IMG/VR virus record: IMGVR_UViG_3300042344_000244
Coordinates: 1-36,020 of that record
Source of the DNA: a virus
Length of the DNA stretch: 36,020 bases
Direction: 5' to 3' (one strand)
Each line of letters begins with the position of its first letter. Within the stretch, counting starts at the first letter, position 1. A program made the position numbers and the translations under genes. The notes beneath the pieces are model-generated. The model ran no database searches, had not been told where the DNA came from, and worked only from the letters and a program-made list of their open reading frames with translations. This document shows positions 15,728 to 23,752 of the stretch, piece by piece.

Positions 15728-16129
15728 ATGGGATCTTTCTCTGATACTCCGGCACTTATCGCGGGCGGCACGATTGCGCCCTATCGCTTCGTTCGGCCTT
15801 CGACCTCGGCTGACGATACGGGCCTTCAGTCCGCTGCCATCACCACTCCGGTTCTCGGCGTGACCGACGGCAGCACCAAGGCGTTCAACAGCGCAAATCA
15901 CGCGGAGACTGGCGACCCCATCACCCTTCAGGGTGGCGATGTCGTGCTGGTTGAGGCTGGTGGAAACATCACTCGCGGTGCGATGGTGGAGTCGGACAGC
16001 GATGGCAAGGCCATCACGGCAACCACCACCACGGGTCTGAACTATCAGGGTTATGTGGCACTTCAGAGCGCGGCCTCTGGAACCATCATCCGTGTCCAGC
16101 GCATTGCTGGCTTCGCTCGCTACGCCTAA
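15728..16129 (+). CDS. Head decoration / capsid cement-like protein
   Basis: 133 residues with GAAAGG upstream of the ATG at 15728. Low in charge and beta-rich, with repeated Gly/Thr turns: APYRFVRPSTSADDTGLQ, PVLGVTDGSTKAFNSANHAETG, then GDVVLVEAGGNITRGAMV and YQGYVALQSAASGTIIRV. The layout (an N-terminal arm, a compact beta body and a G-x-x-x-R-G turn) matches DUF2190-like decoration proteins that clamp mature capsids. It lies directly before the major capsid gene, as these proteins usually do. High copy number would be expected, and codon choice is of the same kind as in the capsid gene. Confidence 0.78.
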   Translation: MGSFSDTPALIAGGTIAPYRFVRPSTSADDTGLQSAAITTPVLGVTDGSTKAFNSANHAETGDPITLQGGDVVLVEAGGNITRGAMVESDSDGKAITATTTTGLNYQGYVALQSAASGTIIRVQRIAGFARYA

Positions 16130-16164
16130 TCCAACGGCCCAACAAACAAAAGGAGAAATGAAAC

Positions 16165-17205
16165 ATGGCTCTTGAAGGAATTGGTGGTGGACTGAATACT
16201 TTCGTCCCCACTTTCTCTGCCGCTACCGGGCAGATTCAGATCGAGTTCACTCGCAGCGTCAACCGCTTCCCCATCACGCAGTACGCGCAGATCGTGCCCG
16301 TGCAGCAGCAAAGCGGATACTATTTGAGGATCGACGAGCAGGAGACTGCTCGCGTGGTCAACACGCAGGATCTGCTGTGGCCTCTTGGTGAGGATCGTCC
16401 TACTGGCATCAACTCGGACTTTGAGTTCAACCAGTTCACCACGCAGCGTTTCCAGACCTCGTTCCATATCCCGCAGGAGACTGCTCGTCAGGCTCAATGG
16501 GATGTGGTGGCGAGCCATGCCCGCATCGCGGCTGCGAAGATGATGACTCACCGTTCGCTGCGTATGGCTACGCAGTTGACCACGAGCAGCAACTACAACA
16601 CCAGCGGTGGCAGTCAGAACTACTACGCAGCCGCGACCGATCTGGTGACTGGCGTGAACATCACCAGCGCCGATGGCGTGCAGCAGATCATTCGTGCAGC
16701 GATTGAGCGCATTGTGCAGAACACGGTCGGCGCGGTTGGCCCGCAGGACATTCTGATGATCGTGAACCCCATCACGGCTCGCATCATGGCGACCAACGAT
16801 GGTGTTCGAGACTACATCAAGAACACTCCTCACGCGCTGAACTTCCTGAAGGGTGACGCGACCTTCGCCGCTTACGGCCTCCCGCAGACCCTCTTTGGTC
16901 TGGGTGGCGTGGTGGTCGATGACACCGTTCGCGTGACCAGTCGCAAGGGTGCGACCGATGCGCGTAGTTTCCTGTACGGCACGGCATCGGCTCCCGGCAT
17001 GGTGTTCGTGAGCCGTCCCGGCGGTCTGGTTGGCAACGAAGGCCCGTCGTTCTCGACGGCGACCATCTTTGCCTACGAGGACATGACCGTGGAAACGATG
17101 GACGATCCGTGGAACCGTCGCGTGCGTGGCAGCGTGACCGACAACAGCGCGACCGTGCTGACGGCTGCTCTGTCCGGTCTGTACATCGCCGACTCGAACT
17201 CCTGA
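16165..17205 (+). CDS. Major capsid protein (HK97-like fold expected)
   Basis: 346 residues with AGGAGAAATG upstream of the ATG at 16165. It is the main shell protein. Sequence features fit an HK97-type capsid: an N-terminal arm, an extended E-loop region near FQTSFHIPQETARQAQWD, a long helix (WDVVASHARIAAAKMMTHRS), P-domain and A-domain segments (DILMIVNPITARIMATNDGV) and a beta C-terminus (TATIFAYEDMTVETMDDPW). The assignment also rests on position after the decoration gene and before a transcription terminator. Residues 7-15 (GGGLNTFVP) match the protease/scaffold protein exactly, so the N-arm may contact or mimic the scaffold. Confidence 0.87.
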   Translation: MALEGIGGGLNTFVPTFSAATGQIQIEFTRSVNRFPITQYAQIVPVQQQSGYYLRIDEQETARVVNTQDLLWPLGEDRPTGINSDFEFNQFTTQRFQTSFHIPQETARQAQWDVVASHARIAAAKMMTHRSLRMATQLTTSSNYNTSGGSQNYYAAATDLVTGVNITSADGVQQIIRAAIERIVQNTVGAVGPQDILMIVNPITARIMATNDGVRDYIKNTPHALNFLKGDATFAAYGLPQTLFGLGGVVVDDTVRVTSRKGATDARSFLYGTASAPGMVFVSRPGGLVGNEGPSFSTATIFAYEDMTVETMDDPWNRRVRGSVTDNSATVLTAALSGLYIADSNS

Positions 17206-17227
17206 TCGGCTCTGACTCTGCAACTTC

Positions 17228-17264
17228 AGGGCCGCTCCGCTAACACCGGGGCGGCCCTATTTCA
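17228..17264 (+). terminator. Terminator-like hairpin after the capsid gene
   Basis: The 31 bases 17228-17258 form a 12-bp stem (one G-T pair) with a 7-base loop: AGGGCCGCTCCG pairs with CGGGGCGGCCCT. The stem is followed by ATTTC, a short U-rich tract. It lies in the only sizeable gap of the late operon (17206-17278), so it probably lets excess capsid transcript end here while some reads through to the tail genes. Confidence 0.75.
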
Positions 17265-17278
17265 TGGAGGACTGACCT

Positions 17279-17770
17279 ATGGCAATGGCACAACTGCTCT
17301 CCAACCCAAACTTCATCCTGTATGCCGACGAGCGACTGCTCAAGGAACTGGCGACCGACACGAACGCGGACGGCACGATTTCGTCGTCCACGATCATCAC
17401 GGAAGCCCTGCTCCGTGGCGGCGAGGAGGTGGCGAGCGCGGCTACCCGGTCGAACTCTTACACCGTCATTGAACTAGAGGCACTAGCCACCGAGGGCAAC
17501 GCGCTGCTACGCGGGCTGGTGGCGGATCTGGCTCTGTGCTACTTGTTTGAGCGGCGTGGTGGCGATGTGCCGGAGTCGATCAAGGCCAAGGCTAATAGGG
17601 CGCAAGAGGCTCTAGGATCGCTCCGGGACGGCAAGCGGGTGTTTGCCGTGGATGCCAACCGACAGGCTGGGACGGCCTCTGTAGCGGTCATAATGGCCTC
17701 TACGCGGGGAAGCCTCCGAATGGCCTCGGATGACTCGTTCTACCCGACCCGGCGCACGCAGGCGTACTGA
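17279..17770 (+). CDS. DUF1320 (Mu gp36-like) head-tail connector protein
   Basis: 163 residues, ATG at 17279 with GGAGG nine bases upstream; a second in-frame ATG lies two codons later. Residues about 20-120 fit the family: LLKELATDTNADGTISSS, TIITEALLRGGEEVASAATR, then LVADLALCYLFERRGGDVPESIK, the usual helix with Y-L-F-E-R-R. These proteins join the portal complex to the tail and commonly follow the capsid gene in Mu-type clusters, as here. The C-terminal 35 residues are polar. Its stop overlaps the next start (TGATG). Confidence 0.84.
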   Translation: MAMAQLLSNPNFILYADERLLKELATDTNADGTISSSTIITEALLRGGEEVASAATRSNSYTVIELEALATEGNALLRGLVADLALCYLFERRGGDVPESIKAKANRAQEALGSLRDGKRVFAVDANRQAGTASVAVIMASTRGSLRMASDDSFYPTRRTQAY

Positions 17771-18300
17771 TGGATCTAGGGCGTGAACTAGTCCGGCGGC
17801 TGGGCAGCAAGGGAGCCAATGTCGCCCTCGTGTTGGTCAAGCAGGCCAAGCAGCGCATTCGCACGCGAGGCGCGGATGTGGGCGGCTACGCCCGCCTGTG
17901 GGCTGACACGGCCACCATCAAGGTTTGGAAGGGCCGGGGCAAGAACCGTAAGCAGGTCGATCTGCCCCACTACCGGGCGGGCGGAACGCCGCTCGCCGAC
18001 ACGGGCAACCTCCTCCAAAGCCTGAACGGGACGATTCAGGAGATCCCAAACGGCGTGCGGCTGTTCCTGCGCGGCCCGCTCTATGCGGTGTTCCAGCACC
18101 ACGGCTTCAAGACGAGCGGCGGCAACTTCATCCCGTTCACCCGTGGTGCTGTCCGGCGCGACCCCAAGGCCATGAAGGCCAAGGAGTATCTGTACGCGAA
18201 GAGCGGCGTAACCGTCCCGGCTCGCCCCATCTTCGCCATGCCATCGACTGCGAAGGCCGAGTTGGCTCGCGCTATCGCTCGCGCTCTGGGTGCGCGTTAG
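17770..18300 (+). CDS. Tail completion / virion morphogenesis protein (Mu G-like)
   Basis: 176 residues beginning in a TGATG overlap. Features fit phage tail-completion proteins: an N-terminal helix followed by basic residues, LADTGNLLQSLNGTIQEIPNGVRLF with the L-x-D-T-G-x-L-x-x-S motif, a strand and YAVFQHHGFKTSGGNFIPF, then VPARPIFAMP with the P-A-R-P-F/I ending before a terminal helix. In Mu-like clusters this gene follows the DUF1320 gene. It probably sits at the head-tail interface. Residues 47-65 are strongly basic. Confidence 0.82.
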   Translation: MDLGRELVRRLGSKGANVALVLVKQAKQRIRTRGADVGGYARLWADTATIKVWKGRGKNRKQVDLPHYRAGGTPLADTGNLLQSLNGTIQEIPNGVRLFLRGPLYAVFQHHGFKTSGGNFIPFTRGAVRRDPKAMKAKEYLYAKSGVTVPARPIFAMPSTAKAELARAIARALGAR

Positions 18301-18321
18301 AATCAAACAGGAGGAATCCCC

Positions 18322-18840
18322 ATGCCAGTAGCATTTGAAGTCACAGGCCCGCACACCATTCAGATGAAGTCCGCAAGCGGCTCATACGCTACGGTTGGTC
18401 GCGGTGATAACGACGATCTGTTCCGTATTGAGAGCGAATACCAGTATGTGGACATCTTCACGAATGAGTTTGGCACGATGCCAGCGGAAGTCATCCGCAC
18501 GGGCGCAAAGGCGACCGTTTCCTTCTCGCTGGTGTCAATTGATCGCACCAACTTTGAGACTGTGATTGCTGCCATTGACGGCGGACAGACCAGCGGAACC
18601 TACGCATACCCCAAGGTTGGTTCGGTTCTGAAGCCCGGAATCACGGGCGACACAACCTTCAGCGTCAAACTGCTGCCCGACAGCACGGCGGCGGGACAGA
18701 AGACTGTGGAGGTGTTCCGTTGCCGCCTGTTGGGTCTGAATCACACCGACTTCGGTAACAAGGCCAACCGGATCGTGATTCGTGCAGAAGCCCTGCCGGA
18801 CGCAGACGCTGCTGACAGCACGATGTATACAATCACCTGA
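18322..18840 (+). CDS. Putative major tail (tube) protein
   Basis: 172 residues with a strong AGGAGG before the ATG at 18322, which suggests high expression. The protein is beta-rich, with SASGSYATVGRGDNDDLFRIE, then KATVSFSLVSIDRTNFETVIAAI, and a terminal barrel-like part (KTVEVFRCRLLGLNHTDFG). Its position between tail completion and tail assembly chaperones is where the tube protein is usually found, and the size fits a short tube subunit. No specific family is recognised, so the call rests on position and composition. Its stop overlaps the chaperone start. Confidence 0.6.
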   Translation: MPVAFEVTGPHTIQMKSASGSYATVGRGDNDDLFRIESEYQYVDIFTNEFGTMPAEVIRTGAKATVSFSLVSIDRTNFETVIAAIDGGQTSGTYAYPKVGSVLKPGITGDTTFSVKLLPDSTAAGQKTVEVFRCRLLGLNHTDFGNKANRIVIRAEALPDADAADSTMYTIT

Positions 18841-19094
18841 TGACCGAAAACCAGTTCATTCAGGAATACCCAGTCGGCGACAAGGCGTTCAAGATCGACG
18901 CGCTGCTGGTTCTGTCCGAACTCACCCTTGCGGGTGCGACGGACAATCCCACATCCGATCAACTCATCAAGGCCGTCAAGGCTGCGGTGCGTCCTGTCTG
19001 CGATGTCGAAGCGATGACCAATGCCGAAGCCCACGCGCTCGCGCTGCGAGTGATGATGAGCCTGAAGCAACTGGGAAACGCTGGCGCACCGTAG
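18840..19094 (+). CDS. Tail assembly chaperone, short form (G-like)
   Basis: 84 residues from the ATG at 18840 (overlaps the previous stop). This is the unshifted product of a frameshifting gene. It is acidic and helical at the N-terminus (DKAFKIDALLVLSELTLA) and ends four codons after the slippery GGA-AAC codons 79 and 80. In lambda, the G protein and its frameshifted GT form keep the tape measure soluble and recruit tail tube subunits. Position between tube candidate and downstream tail genes, and the slippery site, support the role. Confidence 0.8.
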   Translation: MTENQFIQEYPVGDKAFKIDALLVLSELTLAGATDNPTSDQLIKAVKAAVRPVCDVEAMTNAEAHALALRVMMSLKQLGNAGAP

Positions 19095-19342
19095 CGATCT
19101 TTGCCGCTGTCTACGGTGTGACTCCTTGGCAGTTGCCACCAGAGGTGGCGTTGGGCCTGATGATGAATCTTGGCCTTGCGAATGCTTGGAAGACCGTACC
19201 CATCGTGCAGGGTGTGGGCCTAGCGTTCGGAGGAAAAGATTCAATGAGTGGCTTCATGCCCACGCTCTTTGGCAAAACTCCTAGCGTTCGGGATCAGATT
19301 GCGGCATCATTCAATGAATTGAGGAGAAGCCATGACCGTTAG
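18840..19342 (+). CDS. Tail assembly chaperone, -1 frameshift product (GT-like)
   Basis: A -1 shift on GGGAAAC at 19073-19079 fuses 80 residues of the short form to 87 residues of the -1 frame (RWRTVAIFAAVYGVTPWQLP... to TAG at 19342), giving 167 residues. The extension is a coherent helical protein with NLGLANAWKTVPIVQGVGLAF and a polar tail, and has no good start of its own. The ratio of the two products is usually fixed in tailed phages. The downstream gene's ATG at 19332 lies inside the extension, so shifting ribosomes end close to the next start. Confidence 0.8.
19073..19079 (+). other. Programmed -1 ribosomal frameshift site GGGAAAC
   Basis: The heptamer is read G-GGA-AAC in the zero frame (codons 79 and 80 at 19074-19079), which is the X-XXY-YYZ form. 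After slippage the tRNAs pair with GGG and AAA, and the next codon is CGC at 19079. Lambda uses the near-identical GGGAAAG at the same place in the tail operon. The zero-frame stop is at 19092-19094. Confidence 0.88.
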
Positions 19343-20624
19343 TTTTTCAACCCTGTATGCCCGCATCGGAAAACTAATGGGCATCGCCAAAGCGCAGATT
19401 GATGCCCGCTCCGCGCTGCAAGACCGCGTGAAGGGGACGGGATCGTTTTCAGGCTCGGGCCTTGACGGTCAGTACGACTCCAGCACCCGGTACATGATCT
19501 CCGGCGTGTTGGATTACTTCCTGAACTTGACCCGGACGGCAGACACCAGCATCACGAACTCCATCGGCGGCGCGACCAAGACCGTGACAGAGATGGTGAC
19601 TGCGGACAATGGCAACATCCCCAAGAGCGCGATTCCGGCGTTCAAGGAACTGAACCGCCAGATGCGAGCGGCCAGCACCACGCTCTATCAGAATGTGGTG
19701 ACGCAGGGCAGCGTTTCCTACGCGGCTGCAAATGTCGGCACGGGCAAGATCATTCTCCACGGCACGCCGTCGCAGATGTCTCCGAGCGAGACAATCACTT
19801 TCCAATGCATCAGCGATACCACGACTGGGGCGACGGCTGGCCGCGAGGTGTTCCAGATCACGGGCGGTCTGCGCGTGCCGGATGTCACCTCCAACCTTTG
19901 GCCGGGTGGCAGCGGCGCGAACTTCACGCTTGCGAGCAGCGATTACAATGACTCAAAGAACACGCTGACCAACGGCGGATTTGATTCATGGAGTGGCGGC
20001 GTGCCGAATGGATGGACTGCGTATCTGGGAGCGGCAAACATTGCACAACTGTCATCGGGAGTATTTCGCAACGGAAGCGCGTTGCAGATCACTCCGACGA
20101 GTGCAACAGGCATCAGTCAAACAACGACTGCTAGTGTGATTGGCCCCGGCAAGCGAATCGTGTTTGGATTCTGGGTCAAGAAGATTAGCGGAACAGTTTC
20201 GCAGCCTGTGTATTTGGCATTGCAAAATGCGAGTACCGGGTTGGAGTTTGCGTATGCAGTTGCTCCGGCGGTGTCGATCACAACATCTTGGCAGTTGTTC
20301 ACCGCATCGTATCAGTTCGACTATTCGGCTCCGATTGCCGATGTGGATTGCTCTGTTTCAATGGCCTTGAATGCGGGCTGTGTTGTTGCGGTCGATTGCG
20401 CCTTCATCTTTGTGCCTCCGCAGGCGGGAACGAATGGTCAGTTCGTTCAGATCATCGGAGGAGATGTTGACTGGCGCATCGGCGACTACGCAACTGTGGC
20501 GATCTCCAACAACTACCAGTCGAATGTGCTGACCTACACCGAGCGGTTCTTCGCCCCGTTCGCAAACGGGATTGAACTGCCAACCGATTCGACTGGCACG
20601 ATCACAAACAGCGTCATCCCGTGA
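19332..20624 (+). CDS. Tail-locus protein with carbohydrate-binding-like module
   Basis: 430 residues, ATG at 19332 with GAGGAG upstream. Residues 1-195 are helical, then beta, ending at the landmark LWPGGSGANFTL. Residues about 213-360 look like a jelly-roll carbohydrate-binding module: LTNGGFDSWSGGVPNGWTAY, NGSALQITPTSATG, RIVFGFWVKK and WQLFTASYQF, as in CBM4/9-like domains. The C-terminus is beta-rich (VDWRIGDYATVAISNN, FANGIELP). DNA for the middle module (about 19960-20430) is more AT-rich than the flanks. The protein at 27646-29001 has the same order of landmarks and seems to be a paralogue. It may be a virion decoration or adhesin. The order before the tape-measure gene is unusual for an adhesin. 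Confidence 0.65.
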   Translation: MTVSFSTLYARIGKLMGIAKAQIDARSALQDRVKGTGSFSGSGLDGQYDSSTRYMISGVLDYFLNLTRTADTSITNSIGGATKTVTEMVTADNGNIPKSAIPAFKELNRQMRAASTTLYQNVVTQGSVSYAAANVGTGKIILHGTPSQMSPSETITFQCISDTTTGATAGREVFQITGGLRVPDVTSNLWPGGSGANFTLASSDYNDSKNTLTNGGFDSWSGGVPNGWTAYLGAANIAQLSSGVFRNGSALQITPTSATGISQTTTASVIGPGKRIVFGFWVKKISGTVSQPVYLALQNASTGLEFAYAVAPAVSITTSWQLFTASYQFDYSAPIADVDCSVSMALNAGCVVAVDCAFIFVPPQAGTNGQFVQIIGGDVDWRIGDYATVAISNNYQSNVLTYTERFFAPFANGIELPTDSTGTITNSVIP

Positions 20625-21082
20625 GCAGCATTACCGCCAGCACGACGCTCGGTGCGTTCTTCTCCGCTATCGCGGGACGGATTGCAACGCAACTGTCCTA
20701 CGCATCCAATCGCGTGTTCGTGGTTGACAAGTTGCGTCTACAGGATTCGGCGGTTCCGAACATTCAGATCGAACCCATTAGCCTGTCGGCTGCTGGAGAC
20801 ATGTCGGGCTTGAATGTGTCGCTCATCGACTACCGAGTGCATGCCGTGGTCAAGGTCGAGTACGACTTTGCCAAGCGCATGACGGAGAGCCTTGTGGACA
20901 ATAAGAGCGCGTTCCTGACTGCCAACGCTGCCGCCGAAGCCTTGATCGGATATGTACCGAACACGGGTAGCAGCGGTCAGGTGTGGATGAAACTGGATGC
21001 GGGCACGCACGATGACATGACCGGGCTTGTAAGTGCGTCCGCGACGATGCGTTCATTCGTGAGGATCATGGCCGATGGCTGA
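20621..21082 (+). CDS. Hypothetical tail-locus protein
   Basis: 153 residues from a GTG start at 20621 in a GTGA overlap. No domain recognised. It has a helical N-terminus (TLGAFFSAIAGRIATQLSY) and a mixed alpha/beta body, with a polar loop near FAKRMTESLVDNKSAF. Lying between the CBM-bearing protein and the tape-measure candidate, it may be a tail terminator, initiator or minor tube protein. The gene overlaps the next by 8 bases. Confidence 0.6.
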   Translation: MSSITASTTLGAFFSAIAGRIATQLSYASNRVFVVDKLRLQDSAVPNIQIEPISLSAAGDMSGLNVSLIDYRVHAVVKVEYDFAKRMTESLVDNKSAFLTANAAAEALIGYVPNTGSSGQVWMKLDAGTHDDMTGLVSASATMRSFVRIMADG

Positions 21083-22007
21083 CGAATCTCTGGGACATAT
21101 TGACCTTCGGATGGTCACTAGCGGCCTGACTGGCGGGGCTGTCGGTGGCGGTGCGGCAGGCGGTGGCGGTCAGAACACCGTGTCAGCAATCACGCAGGCC
21201 ATGTCGAAGATGTCGTCCGCGCTCGATGTCATCCGCATGGGCACGCGTGGTGAAGGCGTTGGCGAAATCGCTAGTTCTGGACTCGGCATGGCTGCGGGCG
21301 CAGGCGCAGGCGGCGCGGCGTTGGCTGGAGTTGCGATTGGAATGGGCGTTGTTGCTGCGGCGGCTCTTGCTATCAAGGCCGGAGTATCTGCCATTCAAGG
21401 CCGAATCTCCGAACTGGCTCGCGTGGATGCAGGCATGGCGCAGCAGGAGGCGTTGAATCAGATTGCCGACATCCGCAGGGACATGGCAGAGGCGCGCGTT
21501 CTTGGCCCGTTGTATGCAAGGGTGTCGGAGATCATGCGTGCGCTCAAGGATGCGATTCAGCCGTTCTTGGTTCTGTTCAAGGGCTTGTTCACCGCCATCA
21601 TCATCCCAATCCTCAACGGCTTGGTGGTACGACTAAACGAGTTGGCAAAGTACATCCCGCAAGTATTGAAGTTCATCATCACCATTTTCCAGACCATCGC
21701 ATTCACGGCCAATCTGTTCTCTGTGTTCGTGGCCGGGTTGGCGCAGTCATTCACGAATCTGTCAGGCCCACTCACGGGGTTCTCGCAGGGACTGTCCAAC
21801 ATCGGCTTCAACATGATCACGATTGTTGGTGCGCTTGGGCAGATTCTGAACTCGCTCAATCAGCAGCAGCAGTCGCAGAACCCCAACCAGTGGGCAATCA
21901 ACACGCTGAATGCTCTGTCTAGCGGCGGTACTTTGACTCCTGCGCTCGTCCCGGCTGGCCCGACGATGCCGGGATACAACCCAACCAAGCCGAAGGTGAC
22001 TCCATGA
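21075..22007 (+). CDS. Tape-measure-like tail protein (short)
   Basis: 310 residues. A glycine/alanine-rich start (SGLTGGAVGGGAAGGGG), a hydrophobic segment at about 81-105, charged helices (about 108-158) and long hydrophobic helices at 161-185 and 196-222, then a Gln-rich and Pro-rich tail. Tape-measure proteins set tail length, fill the tube and often have such membrane-active helices. Position after the chaperones supports the call, although two other genes come between. At roughly 1.5 angstrom per residue this would give a tail near 45 nm, short for a siphovirus. A portal-adjacent or baseplate membrane protein is the main alternative. Confidence 0.6.
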   Translation: MADESLGHIDLRMVTSGLTGGAVGGGAAGGGGQNTVSAITQAMSKMSSALDVIRMGTRGEGVGEIASSGLGMAAGAGAGGAALAGVAIGMGVVAAAALAIKAGVSAIQGRISELARVDAGMAQQEALNQIADIRRDMAEARVLGPLYARVSEIMRALKDAIQPFLVLFKGLFTAIIIPILNGLVVRLNELAKYIPQVLKFIITIFQTIAFTANLFSVFVAGLAQSFTNLSGPLTGFSQGLSNIGFNMITIVGALGQILNSLNQQQQSQNPNQWAINTLNALSSGGTLTPALVPAGPTMPGYNPTKPKVTP

Positions 22008-23752
22008 TTTTGACCTATGTGGTTGGAGGTACGACCTACACGGTCAACAATGTCAAGTTGACTCGATTCTCGACCGAGAATCTGTACGAGGGCGATGCGT
22101 TCAATCGCACCGGACGCAAGCACACGATTGAAGGCACTGGCCTCATTCAAAGCACAAGCGATCCGTTCACAGGAACCATCGCCAACATTAGACAAGGCTT
22201 GAACCGTCCCCGCGGAACGCTGTCGCTGAAGTTTGATGATGGAAGTACCGTCGCACTTGCATCGTCATCGGACTCTGGAACCGCAACGGCTGACACGCGC
22301 AACGGCCCGCTCCCGAGCGTGACGGTCAGCGAGATCATCGGCGGAAACAATAGCAACGCCATCATCGTTGGGTTCTCGTACACCTTCTTCAACTGCGGTG
22401 ACACACGAGTGCAGCGGTTTGAGATGATCGTGACCCAGTCGATTGACGAGGCCGGGTTCATCACGATGAGCCGTTCGGGCACGCTGTCCGTTTCGCGCAA
22501 ACCCGGCACATCGACCGCTCCGCTCAATACGCCGAACTCAATCATCACGGGGCCAGCGCAGGCAACATCGACGGGCAACAGCCCTGACCTATACCGCCGA
22601 CTGGTTGCGGGAACGCCAGCGCCGGGTTTCCGTCGCATCAAGCAGGAGTTCACGCTAGACGCAAGCCTGCATCATCTCACCTTTGCCATTGACGATCACT
22701 TGGTGCTGCGCGATCTGAAGTACCCGGTGATGATGGGCGATGCCTCGTTCGACTACCAGCGCAGCATCGACAATCCGCTAGGAACAAAGACCTTCAAGGC
22801 CACCTTTGAGGGCGAGCCAAATACGCCACCGCAGCAGTTGCTGGCGATTGCATACGAGGCCGCACAGTCACGCATCGACTTCACAAACGACTTCGTCCAG
22901 TCGATCACGGTGCGAGAGCCGAATATCTACTCGCGCAACAAGATTGAACTAGAGGTTACGGCGAAGGGACAGGGTTCCGACAAGGTTGACCCTGCTGTGA
23001 TGAAGCAAATCTTCAGCGCACCGCATACGGGCGGCTCGACGAAGTATGTAAACGCCTACCCGCAGCGTGGCGTGTATTTGGAGAGCAACACCTTCCTAGA
23101 GTGGGATGCCTGCAACGCTCCTACATTGGTGCAGGATGTCATCCCGAACCCCGAGGATGCCACCACGGGCACGACCATCACGGTCACGGATGAGAGCAAG
23201 GATGCCCCAGTAGGTAACCCCGAAGATCCCAAGACCACGCCAGTTGAGCCTGACGCTGGCATTCCGCAGACGGCCAACGGGGTCAAGCACTTTGAGTCAT
23301 CGCAGACCTACGAGATTGCCGATACGGGCATGGCGTATCTGGAATCGACCGGAGGCGCGTTCCAGTATCCGATCCAAGTCCGCACGCCCGTGGTGATGAT
23401 CACGCAGACCGTGCGGATGGTGACGACGAGTTCTTCGCAGCCGATCCCGTGGCCAGAGATCAATGATGCGTTCATCGTGAAGGCGCAGACCATCGCGGTC
23501 AACAATGCGCCCATCGACGCTACGGGCAAGCCGACCTACGCCATTGTGGCTACGCGCACAATTCAAGCGCAGGCAGCCAACAGCCCCAACACCGTCCGCA
23601 GGACGGGCGGGGACGAACTCGGCGGGCCTCCGCGACTGGTGTACGCTCCCACAAGCATCGGGCAGGCACGCGACCCGTACAGCAAGGACAATCAAATCAA
23701 CACCCAGCAGGTTGATACGAGCGGCACATCGAAGCAGATGGACTTCATCTAA
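22004..23752 (+). CDS. Large tail protein (distal tail or hub candidate)
   Basis: 582 residues starting in an ATGA overlap. It is beta-rich with low charge. The N-terminal 100 residues resemble a small beta sandwich (LTYVVGGTTYTVNNVKLTRFS, TLSLKFDDGSTVALASSS). The centre (about 210-330) has FTLDASLHHLTFAIDDHLVLRD and TFKATFEGEP, and the end is a linker with Pro/Asp/Thr followed by a beta domain. Size and position just after the tape-measure gene fit a distal tail or baseplate hub protein. No named family can be supported. Confidence 0.6.
   Translation: MILTYVVGGTTYTVNNVKLTRFSTENLYEGDAFNRTGRKHTIEGTGLIQSTSDPFTGTIANIRQGLNRPRGTLSLKFDDGSTVALASSSDSGTATADTRNGPLPSVTVSEIIGGNNSNAIIVGFSYTFFNCGDTRVQRFEMIVTQSIDEAGFITMSRSGTLSVSRKPGTSTAPLNTPNSIITGPAQATSTGNSPDLYRRLVAGTPAPGFRRIKQEFTLDASLHHLTFAIDDHLVLRDLKYPVMMGDASFDYQRSIDNPLGTKTFKATFEGEPNTPPQQLLAIAYEAAQSRIDFTNDFVQSITVREPNIYSRNKIELEVTAKGQGSDKVDPAVMKQIFSAPHTGGSTKYVNAYPQRGVYLESNTFLEWDACNAPTLVQDVIPNPEDATTGTTITVTDESKDAPVGNPEDPKTTPVEPDAGIPQTANGVKHFESSQTYEIADTGMAYLESTGGAFQYPIQVRTPVVMITQTVRMVTTSSSQPIPWPEINDAFIVKAQTIAVNNAPIDATGKPTYAIVATRTIQAQAANSPNTVRRTGGDELGGPPRLVYAPTSIGQARDPYSKDNQINTQQVDTSGTSKQMDFI

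Noticed and set aside
14600-15901. 433-codon minus-strand ORF opposite the protease/scaffold and decoration genes
   Set aside because: His/Leu/Arg-rich composition comes from antisense of the acidic scaffold. It spans two sense genes and breaks no other logic of the late operon.
16126-17223. 365-codon minus-strand ORF opposite the capsid gene
   Set aside because: Antisense to a clearly identified, highly expressed gene, without homology-like features.
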